A program made the translations under genes and the position numbers. Shown here piece after piece: positions 59,679 through 64,000 of a DNA stretch of 64,000 nt (positions are counted from its first letter, which is position 1; every line of letters begins with the position of its first letter). A model generated the notes under the pieces. That model had not been told where the DNA came from. It did no database searches and worked only from the letters and a program-made list of their open reading frames with translations. The stretch is from Pseudotabrizicola sp051200875 (lineage in GTDB: Bacteria > Pseudomonadota > Alphaproteobacteria > Rhodobacterales > Rhodobacteraceae): NCBI RefSeq assembly GCF_051200875.1, contig NZ_CP195192.1:1-64000 (forward strand), read 5' to 3'.

Positions 59679-60575
59679 TCAGACCAGGCGGCAGTCCGGC
59701 AGCCGCCCGATGGCCTCCTCCACCTCCTTGCCCGCGAGCAGACAGAGCCCGGTCGAGAGGGCGTCGGCCAAGGCCGCGGTAGGTGCGGTGATCGACACGC
59801 TACGCGCCGTTGCCGGGGCGGGCAGTCCGGTCCGGGGGTCGAGGATGTGGCCGATGGTTTCAGCCGCGTCGAAGGACGTGCCCAGCGGTGCCGATGTCGC
59901 CAGCGCGCGGTCCCGGAACCTGAACGCCCTGCCATCGGGCAGCGACACCGACCATGGGGCGCCAGACGGCATGCCACCCAAGGCGCGCACCTCTCCCGTG
60001 TCGATCAGGATCCGGTCGAGGCCCTGCGCCTCCAGCATCCTTGCCACGCGATCGGCGACATAGCCTTGCGCGATGCCGTTCAGCGTGAGGGCCATGCCCG
60101 ACCGTGCGAAGGCGATCCGCGACGGGGCGACCGTGAGCCGTGACCAGCCGACGCGCGATCGCGCTTCCTCCAGCATCGGGCCCGTCACCGTGCCGCCCGC
60201 GGCATATGCCTCGGCATAGGTCGCCCAGAGCGGCTGAACCGTCGGGTCGAAGGCACCGCCGGTCGCGTCATGCACGGCACCGGCGATGCCAAGGCATTCG
60301 ACAAGCTCGAACGGCGGCGCATCCAGCGACCCGTCGCGGTTCAGCCGCGACAGGGCCGAGCCCGGCCGATAGAGGCTGAAGACATCCTCCAGGCGGTCGA
60401 TTTCCTGCAATACGGCCGCCACGATCTTGGCAGCATCCGGGTGGTCCAGCGTGATCGACGCCCGCGCTCCAAGCGCAGTGCCGCTCCAGTACCGCTTCGG
60501 TACCGCCGCGGCGGGGCCCGCCAGCGCGGCGGCGGCAGAGATCGCGATGAAGCGACGGCGGGAAAGGCTCGGCAT
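59679..60575 (-). CDS. nosX: NosX, ApbE-type FMN transferase
   Basis: A 298-residue periplasmic protein with a twin-arginine signal (SRRRFIAISAAAALAGPAAA). The ApbE fold is visible in NGIAQGYVADRVARML, ILIDTGEVRALGG, GHILDPRTGLPAP and DALSTGLCLLAG (Mg site). In denitrifiers NosX flavinylates NosR, which delivers electrons to nitrous oxide reductase. It follows nosL (9 bp), supporting NosX over a general ApbE. Confidence 0.93.
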   Translation of the reverse strand: MPSLSRRRFIAISAAAALAGPAAAVPKRYWSGTALGARASITLDHPDAAKIVAAVLQEIDRLEDVFSLYRPGSALSRLNRDGSLDAPPFELVECLGIAGAVHDATGGAFDPTVQPLWATYAEAYAAGGTVTGPMLEEARSRVGWSRLTVAPSRIAFARSGMALTLNGIAQGYVADRVARMLEAQGLDRILIDTGEVRALGGMPSGAPWSVSLPDGRAFRFRDRALATSAPLGTSFDAAETIGHILDPRTGLPAPATARSVSITAPTAALADALSTGLCLLAGKEVEEAIGRLPDCRLV

Positions 60576-60584
60576 GGTGGTCTC

Positions 60585-61133
60585 CTAGTCGATGGCCGCC
60601 CCCTCGGGCGGGATGAAATTGCCCTCGTCGTCGAGCCTGAACTCGACCGGGGCCAGCACCGTCTCGTCTGGCACCGAGAGCAGCGACAGGATCTCGCCGC
60701 CGTTTCGGGCGACAAAATCCTCGGCAGCGGCGCGATCGGCAAAGGGGATCAGCTCGGGCGCCCCCATGCCGCCCGCGACGGTGGCGCCAACTACGTAAAC
60801 GGCAGTCTCGGCGGAGATCCAGTTGTCGGCGCCGGGCGCCTCCCAGCTGGGGGCGGCGCCCATGTCGCTGACATAGATCGCGGCGATGGCATGGCTTTGC
60901 TCGGGCATCCGCTGGTAGGCGATCGCGTCGCGCACCTGGCTGAAGAACAGCGGATCGGGCAGACCCGCCAGATGGACCTGCGCCTTGGGGCCGGGATGTT
61001 CCAGCAGGTCCATCTGGCAGTAATGGCCCACGGCCTCGGCGGTCATGGTGACGGGCAACGGCCGTTCGGCCACCTCTTCCTTACAGCCCGAAAGCACGAG
61101 AGCGACAAGCGCGAGAGCAATGAGGCGGGTCAT
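60585..61133 (-). CDS. nosL: NosL copper chaperone lipoprotein
   Basis: A 182-residue lipoprotein: signal MTRLIALALVALVLSGC with lipobox LSGC. The copper-binding CxM motif is C39-Q-M41 in VGHYCQMDLLEHPGPKAQ, as in NosL. NosL delivers Cu(I) for the CuZ site of NosZ. The start overlaps the nosY stop by 4 bp. Confidence 0.95.
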   Translation of the reverse strand: MTRLIALALVALVLSGCKEEVAERPLPVTMTAEAVGHYCQMDLLEHPGPKAQVHLAGLPDPLFFSQVRDAIAYQRMPEQSHAIAAIYVSDMGAAPSWEAPGADNWISAETAVYVVGATVAGGMGAPELIPFADRAAAEDFVARNGGEILSLLSVPDETVLAPVEFRLDDEGNFIPPEGAAID

Positions 61134-61951
61134 GGCCGCACCCTCCGGAAGGCGAGCAGGGCAAGGGCAAAACCGCCCGCCGCCCAGACCAGCAGCAAGG
61201 ACAGCGCCAAGGCCGGCGGAATGGTCTGCGCCGCGCCTGCGACGCCCGCCGCCGCGCCCGACGCCCCGGAGGCGGCGAGGTTGTAAAGCCGAAAGGCGTC
61301 GGCCGGGTTCGCAAGCAGAAGCCACGGAAAGACCCGCGTGGTGAAGGGTCCGCCGCCATCGGCGACCACGGCGGCCAGCAGTCCGAGATCGTAAAGAACG
61401 ACGAAGACCAGCCACAGCCCGATGGCCGCGCCGGCGGCCGCGCCCGGGCGGCGCGACACCGCCGAGACGGCATAGCCCGCCCCGAGGAAAGCCGCGCCCA
61501 GCAATAGGGAGGACAGCAGCAGCCGCACAAGCGCGGGCAGACCCGCCGCCGCCCCGGGATCGAAAGCGAAGGCCGCCACGGCGGCCATGCCGTAGCCGGC
61601 CAGAAGGGCGATGCCCAGAACCGCCAGATGCGCGAGGAATTTGCCTGCAAGGATCTCGCCCCGGCTGACGGGATAGGTCAGGATCAGCGGCAGCGTGCCC
61701 CGCTCGATCTCACCCGCCACCGCGTCGAAGGACATCAGCAGCGCGAGAAGCGGAACGAGGTACACGGCGAGAGAGGTGAGGCTCGCGACCGTGACCGACA
61801 GCTTGTCGGCGCCGATCTGTCCTGTCGGCGCGCTGCCCGCCGCCGACAGGACAAGCGCAAAGAGCGCCATCATCGTGACCGCGATCGCGACCCAGCGGTT
61901 GCGCATCGCGATACGGATCTCGGATCCGGCCCCGGCCATCACACGGGTCAT
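61130..61951 (-). CDS. nosY: NosY, ABC permease for NosZ maturation
   Basis: A 273-residue inner-membrane protein with about six transmembrane segments, starting MTRVMAGAGSEIRIAMRNRW. GEIERGTLPLILTYPVSRGEILAGKF is typical of NosY. With NosF and NosD it forms the complex that matures the CuZ centre of nitrous oxide reductase. It overlaps nosF by 4 bp and nosL by 4 bp. Confidence 0.95.
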   Translation of the reverse strand: MTRVMAGAGSEIRIAMRNRWVAIAVTMMALFALVLSAAGSAPTGQIGADKLSVTVASLTSLAVYLVPLLALLMSFDAVAGEIERGTLPLILTYPVSRGEILAGKFLAHLAVLGIALLAGYGMAAVAAFAFDPGAAAGLPALVRLLLSSLLLGAAFLGAGYAVSAVSRRPGAAAGAAIGLWLVFVVLYDLGLLAAVVADGGGPFTTRVFPWLLLANPADAFRLYNLAASGASGAAAGVAGAAQTIPPALALSLLLVWAAGGFALALLAFRRVRP

Positions 61952-62835
61952 TGATCTGACCTCCGGCTGAAATGGGTGTACAGGTCTTCGAGGCTCGGCG
62001 GGATCACCTCGACGTCCTCGATCATGCCGCCGAGACCGGCGATCTGGCCGAGGCGGGACAGCTTGTCGCCATGCGCGCAGGTCAGGTCGACCCGCACGCC
62101 GTTGACGCGGGTGCCATCCAGCCGCCGGGCCACGTCGCCCACCGTCTCGGGCCGGGCGGCCACCTGGATGTGGATCGGCAGTCCGGCCTCGCGTCGCAGA
62201 TTCGCAAGCGTGTCGTTGGCCACCAGCCGCCCCTTCGACAGGATGGCGATGCGGTCGGTGCGCGCCTCGACCTCGGTCAGGGCATGCGAGGACAGCAGGA
62301 TCGCCGTGCCGTCCCGCGCCAGCTCGGCGAGGATGGCGTAGAATTCGCGCCGCGAGACGGGGTCGAGGCCGCTGGTCGGTTCGTCCAGCACCATCAGCCG
62401 CGGCCGTCCGATCAGCGCCTGCGCCAGCCCGACGCGCTGCCGCATCCCCTTGGAATAGGTGCCGATCCGGCGGTCGGCGGCCTGCTCCAGCCCGACCCGT
62501 TCCAGCAGGGCGCCAGCCTTCGACGCGGGTTCGCCGCGCAACCGCAGGTACAGCGCGATCTGCTCGCGCCCGGTCAGGGCCGAGTGAAAGGCCGCGTTTT
62601 CCGGCAGATAGGCCGTGGCCTCGCGCGCGGCGCGGTCGCCGGGCGCGGCGCCCGCCACACGGATCTCGCCCGAGGTCGCCGGGATCAGGCCGAGGATGGT
62701 CTTCATTAGGGTCGACTTGCCCGCCCCGTTGTGACCCAGCAGCGCAACGCGCTCGCCTTCGGCCACCGCAAGGCTGACATCCCGCAGCGCCTCGACGGCG
62801 CCAAAAGTCCTAGTGACCCGAGAGCAGGTCAGCAT
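61948..62835 (-). CDS. nosF: NosF, ABC ATPase for NosZ maturation
   Basis: A 295-residue ATPase: Walker A GHNGAGKST (34-42), signature YSKGMRQRVGLAQAL, Walker B LMVLDEPTSGLDP, switch His in LLSSHAL. It powers the NosDFY complex. The start overlaps the nosD end by 26 bp, so translation is coupled. Confidence 0.95.
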   Translation of the reverse strand: MLTCSRVTRTFGAVEALRDVSLAVAEGERVALLGHNGAGKSTLMKTILGLIPATSGEIRVAGAAPGDRAAREATAYLPENAAFHSALTGREQIALYLRLRGEPASKAGALLERVGLEQAADRRIGTYSKGMRQRVGLAQALIGRPRLMVLDEPTSGLDPVSRREFYAILAELARDGTAILLSSHALTEVEARTDRIAILSKGRLVANDTLANLRREAGLPIHIQVAARPETVGDVARRLDGTRVNGVRVDLTCAHGDKLSRLGQIAGLGGMIEDVEVIPPSLEDLYTHFSRRSDQ

Positions 62836-64000
62836 CGCTCATCTCCTCAATGTCTCCGGCGCGGGCCAGCGCATCGGCCTCCAGCGCCGCGATGTCGGCT
62901 GGCACCGCGATCTCGGGCGCCGTCATCAGCGGCGCGCTGTCCAGCACGCCGCCCGGCAGGGTCGCTGGAAAGGCGGCCTGGCTCCAGCGCACCAGTTGCA
63001 CGGCGGGCGAGCCCAGCAGCAGCTTGGCCGAAGGCTGCGACCACAGGATGTGGTCCATCAGGTCGTTCGGCCGGAAGGCACCGTCCGCGATCCCGTCGCC
63101 GTCCAGATCGAAAGCCGGGTGGTCCGACCAGAAATTTCCGCGGCCTTCCGCGCTCCATTCCATGTGCCGGGTTCCGACGTATTTCACCTGGTGGCGGTTG
63201 CCGACGAAGGCATTGCCGGTGATCTGGTTGCGCTCGGACCCGGCGGTGAAGTGAATGCCGATCTCGCATCCCTCGAAGCGGTTGCCCGCGATCCGGTTCT
63301 TGTGCGCGTTGTAGATGAAGGTGCACTTTTCATGCGTGCCGCCGCGCACCAGGTTGCCAGTGACCTGCGCGTTGTTGGCGTAGTTCAGCATGATGCCATG
63401 CGTGCGGTCGCCCAGCGACAGGTTGTCCCGCACCTCGATCCGGTTCGAGAACATCAGGGCAAACCCCAAGGTATTGCCCAGGGAGATGTTGCCGATGACC
63501 TGGGAATTGTTCGTGTACATGTAATGTACGGCAAAGCGCAGGTCGCGGAAGGTGTTGTTGCGAAAGGTGTTGTCTTTCGATGCGTTGGCAAAGATCCCGT
63601 CGCGGCCCCAGACCACCTCGTTGCCCTCGACCAGCGTGCCGGGTGCGTTCCAGACGTAGATGCCGTTGCCCCGGTCGTTCACCCGCCGATCGCGGCGGCC
63701 TTCGATCCGGTTTCCGCGCACGATACTGTCGCGCGCGCCGTGCACGGTAATGCCGTGCAGGTTGCCGGTCAGGCGGTTGTTTTCGACAAGCGCGTTCGTG
63801 GCCGTCCGTTCGAGCTTTACGCCTGAATCGATTTCTGCGCCGTCATTGCCCGAGCCACGGATCGTCAGGTTGCGGATCACCGCGCCGTCGCCGCTCACGG
63901 AAACGACGCTGCCCGTTCCGTTGCCTTCGAGGATGGCGCCGTCGTGGCCTTCAAGGGTCAGCGGAAGGTCGATGGACACCGGGCCATGGTGCAGGCCCGG
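62810..64000 (-). CDS. nosD: NosD, beta-helix copper-maturation protein (5' part outside window)
   Basis: The frame is open to the window edge, giving 396 visible C-terminal residues; the N-terminus and signal are missing. The protein is a parallel beta-helix with repeated N-x-x-x-GN turns (ENNRLTGNLHGITVHGARDS, ITGNAFVGNRH), the CASH/NosD signature. NosD is periplasmic and works with NosFY in copper supply to NosZ. The visible GTG at 63979 is internal, not the true start. Confidence 0.95.
   Translation of the reverse strand, partial: PGLHHGPVSIDLPLTLEGHDGAILEGNGTGSVVSVSGDGAVIRNLTIRGSGNDGAEIDSGVKLERTATNALVENNRLTGNLHGITVHGARDSIVRGNRIEGRRDRRVNDRGNGIYVWNAPGTLVEGNEVVWGRDGIFANASKDNTFRNNTFRDLRFAVHYMYTNNSQVIGNISLGNTLGFALMFSNRIEVRDNLSLGDRTHGIMLNYANNAQVTGNLVRGGTHEKCTFIYNAHKNRIAGNRFEGCEIGIHFTAGSERNQITGNAFVGNRHQVKYVGTRHMEWSAEGRGNFWSDHPAFDLDGDGIADGAFRPNDLMDHILWSQPSAKLLLGSPAVQLVRWSQAAFPATLPGGVLDSAPLMTAPEIAVPADIAALEADALARAGDIEEMSDADLLSGH

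Noticed and set aside
63979..63979. GTG at 63979 as the nosD start
   Set aside because: The frame continues open to the window edge and the protein would lack its signal peptide and first beta-helix turns.

Overview
The window looks like DNA from a GC-rich alphaproteobacterium of the Rhodobacteraceae, close to Paracoccus. The reasons are a narKGHJI operon with a fused narK1-narK2 transporter and a divergent NarR-type regulator, nosDFYLX gene order ending in nosX, an HvrA/H-NS-like protein, and an SOS box of the alphaproteobacterial direct-repeat type (GAAC-N7-GAAC). Assignment below family level is inference. No rRNA, tRNA, CRISPR array or intact insertion sequence was recognised.

Left half (about 1-32.1 kb) is a mobile element, integrative or plasmid-like. 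It holds a TcmP/three-Cys-motif gene pair, an H-NS-like protein, SSB, a cargo operon (ArsR, ArsP-like permease, universal stress protein, GNAT acetyltransferase), DUF932 and RadC-like proteins, a run of small unknown proteins, a DUF1778/GNAT toxin-antitoxin pair, a small SOS-controlled protein, a 1458-residue methyltransferase-strawberry notch helicase fusion, a toprim primase-like protein, DUF2493 and WGR proteins. A four-gene operon follows: AAA ATPase, S8 peptidase and two proteins with HEPN-like motifs. Last come ParA, a repeat-rich control/oriT-like region, MobC, a MOBP-type relaxase and a VirD4/TraG coupling protein. No mating-pair-formation genes are present, so within this window the element looks mobilisable rather than self-transmissible.

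Right half (about 32.4-64 kb) is a denitrification island. A ten-gene operon on the minus strand runs narK-narG-narH-narJ-narI-parvulin-hemerythrin-carbonic anhydrase-moeA-DUF2478. It is divergent from a NarR-like regulator and a CMD-family gene, and the shared intergenic region carries two FNR-type boxes. A second minus-strand operon carries a hemerythrin (YtfE/RIC-like), a second DUF2478 protein, 5-formyl-THF cyclo-ligase, ubiT, ubiU, ubiV, nnrS and nnrU, opposite an NsrR-like Rrf2 regulator. A TetR-controlled module (cytochrome b561, RND adaptor, RND permease) separates this from nosX, nosL, nosY, nosF and a partial nosD at the right edge.

Functionally, the right half supports anaerobic respiration: nitrate uptake and reduction, molybdenum cofactor insertion, nitric oxide sensing and repair, O2-independent ubiquinone synthesis and maturation of nitrous oxide reductase. 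The left half is DNA transfer, stress and conflict cargo. The best candidate for an undescribed system is the AAA/S8/HEPN-like operon at 19215-24672, headed by four GTTGC repeats at exact 21-bp spacing.
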